Source: an uncultured Collinsella sp. (lineage in GTDB: Bacteria; Actinomycetota; Coriobacteriia; Coriobacteriales; Coriobacteriaceae). From it: 64,000 nucleotides of DNA. The translations under genes and the position numbers were made by a program. Numbering within the stretch: the first letter of the stretch is position 1; every line of letters begins with the position of its first letter. The notes under the pieces were generated by a model. That model saw only the letters and a list, made by a program, of their open reading frames with translations, was not told the origin of the DNA and did not search any database. The DNA lies in contig CABUJH010000002.1 of NCBI GenBank assembly GCA_902491895.1, positions 1-64,000 of the forward strand. Reading direction: 5' to 3'. Of the stretch, positions 44,110 to 52,100 are shown piece after piece.

Positions 44110-44163
44110 TAAGCGGCAACATGGCTGCGAATTCGGAGCGCCCCCAACAAGAAAGGTGGGGAG

Positions 44164-45621
44164 ATGGAAGCGGAAAAGAAGGCGTTTAAGATCACCAAGC
44201 GCGAAATTGGCTTTGTGCTGGGTATCGTTGTCTTTTTGCTGGTGAAGTTTCTTCCTTTGGCGGAGCTGAGCTCGACGGTCGAGCTCACGGTCGGCGGTCA
44301 GACCTGTCTGGCACTGACGCTCGCCACGGTGGTGTTCTGGGCATGCGGCGTGGCACAGCCGGGCTTTGTGGGCCTGCTCTACTGCGCACTGCTCGTCCTG
44401 TTCAAGGTGTGCGTGGACGACACGGGCGCCGCGAGCATCTCGGCGACGGTCGCCTCCACGTTTAGCTCGTGGACCAAGGCCACCATGTGGCTCGTCATCG
44501 GCGCCTACCTCATCGCCAGCGCGGTCAAGGAGTCGGGCCTGGGCGAGCGCATCGCCTACGCGTTCATGCTCAAGTTCGTGCGCGACGCCAAGTCGCTCAT
44601 CATCTCGATCTTCGCGCTCACCTTTGTGCTGTCGCTGCTGATCCCGCATCCGTTCCCCCGCGCCTTCCTCATCCTCGCCGTCGTCTCGGTCATCGCCGAG
44701 TCCGCCGGCTACGGTGACGACGACAAGGGCAAGCTCGGCTTCCTCGTGTTTGCCGCTGCCGCCCCGGGTTCCATGTTCTTCCTGACGGGCGACTCCACGC
44801 TTAACCCGCTCGTTGCGCAGTACAGTGCCGAGGCCGGCGGCATGAGCCCGTCCTTCGTCGACTGGTTCCTGTACATGAGCGTGCCTATGCTGGTTGCGCT
44901 GCTGTGCACCCTGTTCCTGGGCCTTTTCCTCTTTAAGCCCAGCAAGGAGCTCGTCTACGATCGCGAGCAGATCGTGGCCAAGCAGGCCGCGCTCGGCAAG
45001 CTCTCCGTCAAGGAGATCCGCACCATCGTGTGGCTTGTCATCGCCATCGCGCTGTGGCTCACCGTCTCGGGCGACTATATCGGCTGGGTCACCCTGGCCA
45101 TTGGCGTTGCTCTCGCCATGCCCATCATCGGCGAAGTCCTCACTCCCGCCAGCTGGAACGCTGTCGACATCAAGTCCCTCATGTTCCTGACGGCCGCCAT
45201 GGCCGTGGGCTCCGTGGGCGGTGCCACCGGCATGAACGCCTGGATCGCCGACGTCGTGCTCCCCAGCTCCGTGCCTGAGAACATCTTCCTGTTCGCCCTG
45301 CTCGTCGCCGCGCTTTCCATGATCATCCACATGTTCATGGGCTCGGTCATGGCCGTGCTCGGCGTGTGCGTGCCGGCATTTATCAGCTTTGCCGCCGGCT
45401 CCAGCGTGAGCCCACTCGCCGTGGCGCTCATCGTCTTCACGTCCATCAACATCCACTACATCCTGCCGTTCCATAACCTGCCGATCCTTATCGGCGAAGG
45501 CAAGGACGCCGGCGGCTACACCTCCAAAGAGGCTATGCGCATGGGCATCCCCCTCACCGCGGTCGTCTTTGTCGTCGTGCTGGTCGAGGCCGCCTGGTTC
45601 CACCTCTTTGGCCTGATGTAA
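44164..45621 (+). CDS. SLC13/DASS-type anion transporter
   Basis: A 485-residue membrane protein with about eleven to twelve helices, related to the divalent anion:Na+ symporter (SLC13) and CitMHS-like families. The repeated loop regions include STFSSWTKATMWLVIGAYLI and FFLTGDSTLNPLVAQYSAEA, the latter standing where SLC13 members have their SNT substrate motif; the second half has HMFMGSVMAVLGVCVPAF. Members carry di- and tricarboxylates and related organic anions. It is upstream of UbiD- and UbiX-type genes on the same strand, so an aromatic acid substrate, or exchange of acid for decarboxylated product, is a reasonable inference. GAAAGGTGGGGAG precedes the ATG. Confidence 0.85.
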   Translation: MEAEKKAFKITKREIGFVLGIVVFLLVKFLPLAELSSTVELTVGGQTCLALTLATVVFWACGVAQPGFVGLLYCALLVLFKVCVDDTGAASISATVASTFSSWTKATMWLVIGAYLIASAVKESGLGERIAYAFMLKFVRDAKSLIISIFALTFVLSLLIPHPFPRAFLILAVVSVIAESAGYGDDDKGKLGFLVFAAAAPGSMFFLTGDSTLNPLVAQYSAEAGGMSPSFVDWFLYMSVPMLVALLCTLFLGLFLFKPSKELVYDREQIVAKQAALGKLSVKEIRTIVWLVIAIALWLTVSGDYIGWVTLAIGVALAMPIIGEVLTPASWNAVDIKSLMFLTAAMAVGSVGGATGMNAWIADVVLPSSVPENIFLFALLVAALSMIIHMFMGSVMAVLGVCVPAFISFAAGSSVSPLAVALIVFTSINIHYILPFHNLPILIGEGKDAGGYTSKEAMRMGIPLTAVVFVVVLVEAAWFHLFGLM

Positions 45622-45763
45622 GCGGTCGAGCGCCCCGGCTGTAAGCAGCCAAGCGCTTGAACTTCGAGTGGTCGAGCGCTCCATTTGTGAGCGCCGCGGC
45701 CCCATTACGTTACCCCGTCCGGCGGCACCCCGTCGCCGGACACTCTCCCGAAAGGAGTACGCC

Positions 45764-47251
45764 ATGTCCACTACCGATGCTTCCCAGATCCACGACCTGC
45801 GTTCCGCGCTCGACTTTTTGCGTGAGATGCCGGGCCAGCTGCTCGAGACCGACACCCAGGTCGATCCCGATGCCGAGGTCTCGGGCGTCTACCGTCACGT
45901 CGGTGCTGGCGGCACCGTCATGCGCCCGACCAAAGAGGGTCCGGCGATGGTCTTCAACAACGTCAAGGGCTTTGACGACGCCAAGGTCTGCATCGGTATG
46001 CTTGCCAGCCGCAAGCGCGTTGCCGCCCTGCTCGACCTGGACGAGGAGCACCTGGGCCTCGAGATCGGCAAGCGCTTCGAGAACCTGATCGCCCCCGAGC
46101 AGATCGCCGAGGGCAAGCACGTCGACTGCCAGGAGGTCGTGTACAAGGCGACCGACGAGGGCTTTGACCTGCGCAAGATCGTTCCCGCTCCCACCAACAC
46201 GCCCGTTGACGGCGGCCCCTACATCACCATGGGCCTCGCCTATGGCACGAGCCCCGATGGCACCCAGTCCGACGTAACCATCCACCGCTTCTCCTGCGTC
46301 GACAAGGACAAGCTCGCCATGTGGATCACCCCGGGCAGCCGTCACCTGGGTGCGTTCTTTGACGAGTACTGCCAGCGCGGCGAGGATATGCCCATCTCCA
46401 TCTCCATCGGCCTGGACCCCGCCGTGTACATGTGCTGCGGCTTCGAGGCTCCCACCACGCCGCTCGGCTTCAACGAGCTGCAGATCGCCGGCGCCCTGCG
46501 CGGCCGCGCCGTCGAGCTTGCCGACTGCGTCACCGTTCCGCAGAAGTGCATTGCCAATGCCGAGTACGTGCTCGAGGGCTACCTCATGCACGACGAGACC
46601 ATCAACGAGGATGTCAACGGCCACGGCTACGCCATGCCCGAGTTCCCCGGCTACACCGGTGGCGCCAAGGTCTGCCCGGTGATCAAGATCACCGCCGTCA
46701 CCACGCGCGTCAACCCCATTATGGAGAGCTGCATCGGCCCTTCGCACGAGCACGTGTCCATGGCCGGTATCCCCACCGAGGCCTCCATCTACAAGATGGT
46801 CGAGACCGCTATCCCGGGCCGCCTGCTCAACGTTCACGCCGCTCCCTGCGGTGGCGGCAAGTTCGTTGCCATCATGCAGTTCAAGAAGTCGAGCAAAAAT
46901 GACGAGGGCCGTCAGCGCAACGCCGCCATGCTCGCCTTCTCGGCGTTCTCCGAGCTCAAGCACGTCATCCTTGTCGACGAGGATGTCGACATCTTCGATA
47001 TGAGCGACGTGATGTGGGCCATGACCACGCGCTTCCAGGCCGACGTGGACCTCATCACCATCCCCGGTTGCCACTGCCACGTGCTCGATCCGTCCAACGA
47101 CCCCGCATTCGATCCTTCGATCCGCGAGCACGGTATCGCCTGCAAGGCCATCTTCGACTGCACGGTTCCGTTTAACCTCAAGAAGAACTTCATCCGCTCG
47201 CAGTTCATGGAGATCGACAAGGACAAGTGGGCCGCCGAGCTCGCCTTCTAG
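45764..47251 (+). CDS. lpdC: UbiD-family decarboxylase, LpdC (gallate decarboxylase)-like
   Basis: A 495-residue UbiD-family enzyme that would need prenylated FMN and a metal. It closely resembles, from memory, the Lactobacillus plantarum LpdC type: VSGVYRHVGAGGTVMRPTKE, EGPAMVFNNVKGF, APTNTPVDGGPYITMG, SDVTIHRFS, IGPSHEHVSMAGIPTEASI and VILVDEDVDIFDM. LpdC decarboxylates gallate and protocatechuate. The expected partners LpdB (UbiX) and LpdD are present in the neighbourhood. ATG 45764 has AAAGGAG upstream. A GTCCGGCG/CGCCGGAC hairpin lies in the 140-bp leader at 45719-45743. The exact substrate is inferred, as other aromatic acids are possible. Confidence 0.85.
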   Translation: MSTTDASQIHDLRSALDFLREMPGQLLETDTQVDPDAEVSGVYRHVGAGGTVMRPTKEGPAMVFNNVKGFDDAKVCIGMLASRKRVAALLDLDEEHLGLEIGKRFENLIAPEQIAEGKHVDCQEVVYKATDEGFDLRKIVPAPTNTPVDGGPYITMGLAYGTSPDGTQSDVTIHRFSCVDKDKLAMWITPGSRHLGAFFDEYCQRGEDMPISISIGLDPAVYMCCGFEAPTTPLGFNELQIAGALRGRAVELADCVTVPQKCIANAEYVLEGYLMHDETINEDVNGHGYAMPEFPGYTGGAKVCPVIKITAVTTRVNPIMESCIGPSHEHVSMAGIPTEASIYKMVETAIPGRLLNVHAAPCGGGKFVAIMQFKKSSKNDEGRQRNAAMLAFSAFSELKHVILVDEDVDIFDMSDVMWAMTTRFQADVDLITIPGCHCHVLDPSNDPAFDPSIREHGIACKAIFDCTVPFNLKKNFIRSQFMEIDKDKWAAELAF

Positions 47252-47284
47252 TAAGTAGCCCTACCAAGTAGTTAAGGAGTTGTC

Positions 47285-47863
47285 ATGCCTGAGTCTTCTG
47301 TTCGTCCCCGTCGCATTGTCGTTGGCGTGTCTGGCGCCAGCGGTGCGGCACTGGGCCTTGAATGCCTCAAATGCCTGCGCCAGGCCGGCGCTGAGTCGGC
47401 GCTTGTCGTCACGCGCGGGGGAGAGATCACCATCGAGCAGGAGCTCGGCATGACGCTCGACGAGTTTGCGTGCTATGCCGATGTGGTCTACGACAACAAG
47501 AACATTGGCGCTGCCATCGCAAGCGGCACCTATCCGGTCGACGGCATGATCGTGGCTCCCTGCTCCATGAAGACGCTCGCCGGCATCGCGAGCGGCTACA
47601 GCGAAAACCTGTTGCTGCGTGCGGCCGATGTGCAGATGAAAGAGCAGCGCCGCCTGGTGCTTATGGTGCGCGAGACGCCCTTCAGTGCGATCCATGTCGA
47701 CAACATGGCACGCCTGGCGCGCGTGCCGGGTGTCATGCTCATGCCGCCCATGCTCACGTTTTACAACGGCCCCGCCACGCTCGATGAGGCGGTGCATCAC
47801 ATCGCCGCCAAGGCACTCGAGGCCGTCGGCGTGTCGTGCGCCAACTATAAGCGCTGGTCATAG
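47285..47863 (+). CDS. ubiX: UbiX/LpdB flavin prenyltransferase
   Basis: A 192-residue flavoprotein that attaches a dimethylallyl group to FMN to make prenylated FMN for UbiD enzymes. The FMN-phosphate loop is VVGVSGASGAALGL; the prenyl-binding region is VAPCSMKTLAGIASGYSENL, followed by RRLVLMVRETPFS and MLMPPMLTFYNGP. The length fits the family. It starts 33 bp after the UbiD gene and is very likely in the same operon. An intrinsic terminator follows at 47897. Confidence 0.93.
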   Translation: MPESSVRPRRIVVGVSGASGAALGLECLKCLRQAGAESALVVTRGGEITIEQELGMTLDEFACYADVVYDNKNIGAAIASGTYPVDGMIVAPCSMKTLAGIASGYSENLLLRAADVQMKEQRRLVLMVRETPFSAIHVDNMARLARVPGVMLMPPMLTFYNGPATLDEAVHHIAAKALEAVGVSCANYKRWS

Positions 47864-47896
47864 GCATCTTTAGGGTAGGATACGAGTAGTGTTTGA

Positions 47897-47926
47897 GCCC
47901 GCTGCCCCTGTGGGCGGCGGGCTTTT
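47897..47926 (+). terminator. intrinsic terminator after ubiX
   Basis: GCCCGCTGCCC (47897-47907) pairs with GGGCGGCGGGC (47912-47922) with one mismatch, followed by TTTT. It ends the UbiD-UbiX unit 30 bp before the MerR-type gene. Confidence 0.7.
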
Positions 47927-47954
47927 CGTGTCAAAGGGTGTGTCGGGAGGACCT

Positions 47955-48821
47955 ATGCAGACGGGTATGTATGCGATTAGCGAGATGGCGAGCTTGTTTA
48001 ACGTTTCGCGCCAAACGCTCATCTACTACGACAAGATCGGTCTGTTTAAACCCGCCGTGGTTAACGAAAAAGGCTACCGTTTCTATTCGCCCACGCAGAT
48101 CCCGCTCATGCGTCTGATCTGCATGCTGCGCGACTTGGGACTGGAACTCGATGAGATCGATCGCCTGACCTCGACGTTCGACATTGGAGAGATGACCGAT
48201 CACCTGCGCTCGCGGGTGCAGGCGCTCGACGAGCAGATTGCCGGGCTCAAAGCCGAGCGCGCGAGCGTGCAGGAGCGGCTGAGTTTTTACGACGAGGCGG
48301 TCTATTGGCGCGAGCGCGAGGGCAAACCGGAGCTCAAGCAATTCGAGCGCCGCTACGTGGTCTTTGAGGAGTTCCCGAGCGATATCGAGCGTGGCCGCTC
48401 GATGCTGCACCCCACGCTCATGCGGGCGATTCTGCGCATGCGTGCGCTCACGGGCACACGCCCCATGCGCGGTTGGGGCGCCATGCTGCGTCGCGAGGCG
48501 CTGCATTCCGACGACCCCATCGCCGGTGCCGGTTCCTTTGCCGTGTTGCCGCGTGGTGCCGAGGAAATACTGCCGAGCGATCCTGCCGAGCTGGCGGAGA
48601 TTGGCGTCGAGGTGCTGCCCGAGGGCACGTACCTGTGCATGAGTCGCTGGGGCATGCCGTACGAGCCCGAGGGTATCCGCGCCATCGTGGCCTGCATGGA
48701 CAGGCACGCGCTCCAGCCCATCGGCAATGCTTTCGATTTTTGCTACCTGGACACCACGAGCTACGACGAGTCTCACCAAGAGGACTTCTGCTGTATCCAA
48801 ATCCCCGTCGCCCTCAAATAA
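47955..48821 (+). CDS. MerR-family regulator with GyrI-like effector domain
   Basis: A 288-residue regulator. The N-terminal MerR helix-turn-helix reads YAISEMASLFNVSRQTLIYYDKIGLF-type (core SEMASLFNVSRQTLIYYDKI), with the wing AVVNEKGYRFYSPTQ. A coiled coil follows (MTDHLRSRVQALDEQIAGLKAE region), and the C-terminal ~150 residues look like a GyrI/BmrR ligand-binding domain (YVVFEEFPSD, GTYLCMSRWGMPYEP). Such proteins bind small hydrophobic or aromatic ligands. It lies next to the decarboxylase genes and could sense the aromatic acid. ATG 47955 has GGGAGG upstream. Confidence 0.87.
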   Translation: MQTGMYAISEMASLFNVSRQTLIYYDKIGLFKPAVVNEKGYRFYSPTQIPLMRLICMLRDLGLELDEIDRLTSTFDIGEMTDHLRSRVQALDEQIAGLKAERASVQERLSFYDEAVYWREREGKPELKQFERRYVVFEEFPSDIERGRSMLHPTLMRAILRMRALTGTRPMRGWGAMLRREALHSDDPIAGAGSFAVLPRGAEEILPSDPAELAEIGVEVLPEGTYLCMSRWGMPYEPEGIRAIVACMDRHALQPIGNAFDFCYLDTTSYDESHQEDFCCIQIPVALK

Positions 48822-48887
48822 CTTGCGGTGAAATAGTCCCTAAATAGCTCGAGTGGGCGTGCAAACAGGAACTATTCCACCGCAACT
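48822..48887. repeat. 67-bp palindromic repeat (GTTGCGGTGAAATA family), copy 2
   Basis: CTTGCGGTGAAATAGT pairs with ACTATTCCACCGCAA. It has the same length and arms as the copy at 18729-18795 but a different loop. It starts at the stop codon of the MerR-type gene. Confidence 0.75.
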
Positions 48888-48889
48888 TC

Positions 48890-48922
48890 GATGCGACAAA
48901 GGAGCAGTCCCTTTATCGCATT
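48890..48922. repeat. dispersed palindromic repeat, copy 6
   Basis: Arms GATGCGACAAAGGA and TCCCTTTATCGCATT (slightly decayed). It sits directly against the 67-bp repeat. Confidence 0.8.
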
Positions 48923-48997
48923 CCGTGCGAGCTCCAGCGCCATCTGCGGGTATAAGGCTAACAAGTGTTTATTTGCGAGGCCTAAGGGGCGCCCCGT

Positions 48998-49864
48998 ATG
49001 GATATCGATAACTTTGAATGGTGGTATAGCGAGGGTGAGGCTCCGGACGAGGAGTGGGACGAGCCCGCGCCGCGTGACGCGTCGAGCGACGAGGACGAGA
49101 CCGGCAACGATGCCGTCGAGATGGACGCCGCCTCCGACCCCGCCGAGCCCCTGACCTTTGAGCAGGCTTGGGCCCAAGCCGAGGCCGATGAGGCTAAGGC
49201 CGATGCCACGGCCACACTCGGTGAGCCGGCGGACATGTCCATCTCGCCGGCAAAGATCCCGCAGCCGCGTCACACCATCGACCCCGACAGCACGGCATCC
49301 TTCAGCATTCTCGACGTGCCCGCGCAAGGCGCCCAGGCGCCTGCGCCCACACATCGCCCCGACCTGGCTCGTGAGGAAGACGCGGGCCGCCGTTCTCCGC
49401 TCGGCCCCATCCTTATCGCCTTTATGGCCGGCGTTATCGCATGCTCGGTAATTGGAAACGTCTGGAGCCATGTCGAACAACAGCGAAAAGACGCCGCCAA
49501 GGTCGAGATGTCTGTCGAGCAATCGCTCGGCCGCACGCGCTCGGTACATGTGTCGGTCGAGGCCAAGGACGGCGCGACGTGGGACACCGCGCGCGGCGAC
49601 AGCCAAATGCTCATCCATATCGTGGGGCGCACGCTCAAAGGGCAGACGATTGACGAGTATCAATACGTCAATTCCGCTGGTGACGGCATCGAACTTAAGC
49701 CCGGCGACTACGAGCTCACCGTCGATGAACCGCCCGTCGCCACCGACGGCACGCGCTTCCGCGCCTCAAAGCGCATGGTTCCCGTGAGCTTTAACTCGCA
49801 GGCGCCCGATACGGTCGACACCACGCCACAGGGCGGGTTTGACCTTTACGTAGATACCCAGTAG
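48998..49864 (+). CDS. hypothetical membrane-anchored protein with acidic N-terminus
   Basis: A 288-residue protein I cannot assign to a family. Residues 1-130 are acidic and probably disordered (EGEAPDEEWDEPAPRDASSD). A single hydrophobic helix follows near 134-156 (LGPILIAFMAGVIACSVIG). The remaining ~130 residues, presumably extracytoplasmic, look like a beta-rich domain (SVHVSVEAKDGATW, DGIELKPGDYELTVDEPP). A cytoplasmic acidic tail with an external domain suggests a surface or envelope role. It is monocistronic, between two palindromes and the epimerase gene. Confidence 0.7.
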   Translation: MDIDNFEWWYSEGEAPDEEWDEPAPRDASSDEDETGNDAVEMDAASDPAEPLTFEQAWAQAEADEAKADATATLGEPADMSISPAKIPQPRHTIDPDSTASFSILDVPAQGAQAPAPTHRPDLAREEDAGRRSPLGPILIAFMAGVIACSVIGNVWSHVEQQRKDAAKVEMSVEQSLGRTRSVHVSVEAKDGATWDTARGDSQMLIHIVGRTLKGQTIDEYQYVNSAGDGIELKPGDYELTVDEPPVATDGTRFRASKRMVPVSFNSQAPDTVDTTPQGGFDLYVDTQ

Positions 49865-49977
49865 GCGCTCGCCGCTCATTCCGCTATGGCTACTCAATAA
49901 TCGCCTGCCGTCCCGTCCCGCCGCCAAGAGTGGGACAATAGCCCTCGACACTATTGTTTACTTTTGGAGGAAGTAGC

Positions 49978-50871
49978 ATGTCTACCGTCACTACCATCAA
50001 GCGCGGCGGCCTCACCGCGGCCATCGATTCCATGGGCGCCCAGCTCACGAGCCTTGCTCTCAACGGCAACGAGTATCTGTGGCAGGGCGACCCCGCCTTT
50101 TGGGGCAAGCATGCGCCCATCCTGTTCCCCATTGTGGGTTCGCTGCGCAACAACACGGCAACGTCTGCGGCCGGCACCTGCGAGATGCCGCGCCACGGAC
50201 TCGCGCGCATCGTCGAGCACAAGCTGGTCGAGGTTTCGGAGGACGGCTCCTCGGTAACGTACGAGATCACCGACACGTCCGAGTCGCTCAAGGCCTTTCC
50301 GTTCCACTTTAAGCTCAACATGACCTATGCCCTGACTGGCGACGCCATCCTCACGCAGACCTTTGCCGTCACCAATACCGGCGACGTGGACCTGCCGTTC
50401 TCGGTGGGCGGCCACCCTGCGTTTAACGTACCGGCTCCCGGTGCCGAGGACGAGGCATTCGAGGATTACGAGCTGGCGTTTACCGAGGCTTGGACTAACG
50501 AGGCTCCCATCATCACGCCCGACGGTCTTATGACGTTCGAGGGCAGCTACAAGGCTCCCGATAACTCGGACGTGCTGCCCATCACGCACCGCAGCTTCGA
50601 TAACGACGCCATCATGTTCACCGATACCCCGGGCTCCACGCTCACGCTGCGCGGCCGCAAGTCGGGTCACGGCGTCAAGATCGACTTTGAGGGCTTTAAG
50701 TACATTGGCGTGTGGTCTGCCGCCAACGACGCTCCGTTTGTGGCGCTCGAGCCCTGGACCGGTCACACCACCATGGACACCGAGGACGATGTCTTTGAGC
50801 ACAAGGTCAACACCATTACGCTGGCACCGGGCGAGACGGACGTCCGCAGCTTTAGCGTCACCTTATTCTAG
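49978..50871 (+). CDS. aldose 1-epimerase family protein
   Basis: A 297-residue galactose-mutarotase-like beta-sandwich protein, close to the LacX/YeaD-type branch. Features are AQLTSLALNGNEYLWQGDP, the ILFPIVGSLRNN segment, PRHGLAR and the sugar-binding GGHPAFNVP His; the C-terminal active-site region is VALEPWTGHTT. It interconverts anomers of an aldose or sugar phosphate. ATG 49978 follows TGGAGG. It is monocistronic, followed by an intrinsic terminator. Confidence 0.88.
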   Translation: MSTVTTIKRGGLTAAIDSMGAQLTSLALNGNEYLWQGDPAFWGKHAPILFPIVGSLRNNTATSAAGTCEMPRHGLARIVEHKLVEVSEDGSSVTYEITDTSESLKAFPFHFKLNMTYALTGDAILTQTFAVTNTGDVDLPFSVGGHPAFNVPAPGAEDEAFEDYELAFTEAWTNEAPIITPDGLMTFEGSYKAPDNSDVLPITHRSFDNDAIMFTDTPGSTLTLRGRKSGHGVKIDFEGFKYIGVWSAANDAPFVALEPWTGHTTMDTEDDVFEHKVNTITLAPGETDVRSFSVTLF

Positions 50872-50942
50872 AGGTTCCGCCGTTCTGACGAACGGCGGAC
50901 TAGTCGACGCTGCGCGCCGCCCAGGGCGACAATTTGTCATTC

Positions 50943-50984
50943 AAAAGGCAAGGCATGACCAGAAGGTCTATGCCTTGCCTTTTT
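50943..50984 (+). terminator. intrinsic terminator after the epimerase gene
   Basis: AAAAGGCAAGGCAT (50943-50956) pairs with ATGCCTTGCCTTTT (50970-50983) and a T run follows. Confidence 0.8.
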
Positions 50985-50990
50985 CATGCC

Positions 50991-51046
50991 TAGTCGTTGG
51001 GGACGTTCTTGTTTGACTAGTCGTTTAAGAACGTCCCCAACGACTA
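50991..51046. repeat. 56-bp inverted repeat with perfect 20-bp arms
   Basis: TAGTCGTTGGGGACGTTCTT (50991-51010) and AAGAACGTCCCCAACGACTA (51027-51046) are exact complements around a 16-base loop. It lies directly after the epimerase terminator, so it is not needed as one. Confidence 0.75.
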
Positions 51047-51070
51047 CCAATCGTTTTCAGTTCGTAAACT

Positions 51071-51094
51071 TGCATATATGCATTTATATATGCA
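51071..51094. promoter_or_regulatory. AT-rich palindrome upstream of the amino-acid transporter
   Basis: TGCATATA (51071-51078) and TATATGCA (51087-51094) are exact complements, and TGCATATATGCA (51071-51082) is itself a perfect palindrome. It lies about 70-95 bp before the substrate-binding-protein gene and is a good operator candidate, possibly for an ArgR-like regulator; the factor is unknown. Confidence 0.4.
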
Positions 51095-51164
51095 TTTGCT
51101 GGAGGTAGCGCTGAGCGGTATCCTGTTAAGTCGTCAGCATACGATTCAACAGGGAAGGCAGATT

Positions 51165-52091
51165 ATGCATTCTCCCCATCAACGCGACGCGCATCCACAG
51201 CCGGTATGCAGCCGTCGCATCTTTTTGGGTAGCGCTCTCGCTGCGAGCGCTACTGTCGTCGCCGGCGCACTTGCCGGTTGCCAGCGCCCCTCCACGCTGG
51301 AAGTAGTTCAGCCCACGACGGGCGGCGGTCGCGACGACCTGTCCGATTCCGTGATCGGCAAGGACAAGATCCGCATCGGCATGGAGGCGGCCTACGCCCC
51401 GTACAACTGGCAGGTCTCCGAAGCCAGCGAGTACACCATCCCCATCGACAACGTGCAGGGCGCCTATGCCGATGGTTACGACGTGCAGATCGCCAAGATC
51501 GTCTGCAAGGCCCTCGGTGGCGAGCCCGTTGCCGTCAAACAGAGCTTCTCGGGCCTTATCGACTCGCTCAACAACGGCCAGATCGACCTCATCATCGCCG
51601 GTATGAGCGCCACGCCCGAGCGCGAGGAGTCCGTCGGCTTTTCCGACCCGTACTTTATCGGTTACTTTGGCCTGTTCGTAAAAGAGGGCTCGCCCTATCA
51701 GAATGCGACCAAGCTCAGCGACTTTAGCGGCGCAACGGTCCTCGGCCAAAAGGACACCATGCTCGATACCGTCATCGACGAGATTCCGGGCGTTGTCCAC
51801 AAAAACCCGGTCGACTCGGTCCCCACGGTGTTTTCGAATCTGCTGCAGGGCACTTGCGACGCCGTGACCTACAACACTGAGAACGAGAAGGGCTATATGG
51901 CCCAAAACCCGGGTATCGTGCCGATTCAGTTTGCCGATGGCGAGGGCTTTAAGCAGGAGGTCACAGCAAACGTCGGCTGCCGCAAGGGCTCGGATAAGCT
52001 GCTTAAGCTCATCGACAAGACACTCAAGGGCATTAGCCAAGAGGAGCGCGACCAAATGTGGGACGCGTGCCTCGACCGTCAGCCGGCATAG
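51165..52091 (+). CDS. amino-acid ABC transporter substrate-binding lipoprotein
   Basis: A 308-residue family 3 solute-binding protein. The N-terminus has a twin-Arg-like CSRRIFLGSALAASA segment and a lipobox AGALAGC, so it is exported and lipid-anchored. The binding domain begins RIGMEAAYAPYNWQV and includes GYDVQIAKIVCKAL and GQIDLIIAGMSATPEREE, typical of polar amino-acid binders. ATG 51165 follows AGGGAAGG. It is the first gene of a three-gene importer operon. The exact ligand (for example Arg, Lys, Gln or Cys) cannot be read from sequence. Confidence 0.9.
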   Translation: MHSPHQRDAHPQPVCSRRIFLGSALAASATVVAGALAGCQRPSTLEVVQPTTGGGRDDLSDSVIGKDKIRIGMEAAYAPYNWQVSEASEYTIPIDNVQGAYADGYDVQIAKIVCKALGGEPVAVKQSFSGLIDSLNNGQIDLIIAGMSATPEREESVGFSDPYFIGYFGLFVKEGSPYQNATKLSDFSGATVLGQKDTMLDTVIDEIPGVVHKNPVDSVPTVFSNLLQGTCDAVTYNTENEKGYMAQNPGIVPIQFADGEGFKQEVTANVGCRKGSDKLLKLIDKTLKGISQEERDQMWDACLDRQPA

Positions 52092-52100
52092 GGAGGCAGT

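Noticed and set aside
44032..45855. 607-codon minus-strand frame across the SLC13-type transporter
   Set aside because: It is a His/Asp/Arg-rich antisense frame with no ribosome site; the plus-strand gene has clear membrane helices and a start signal.
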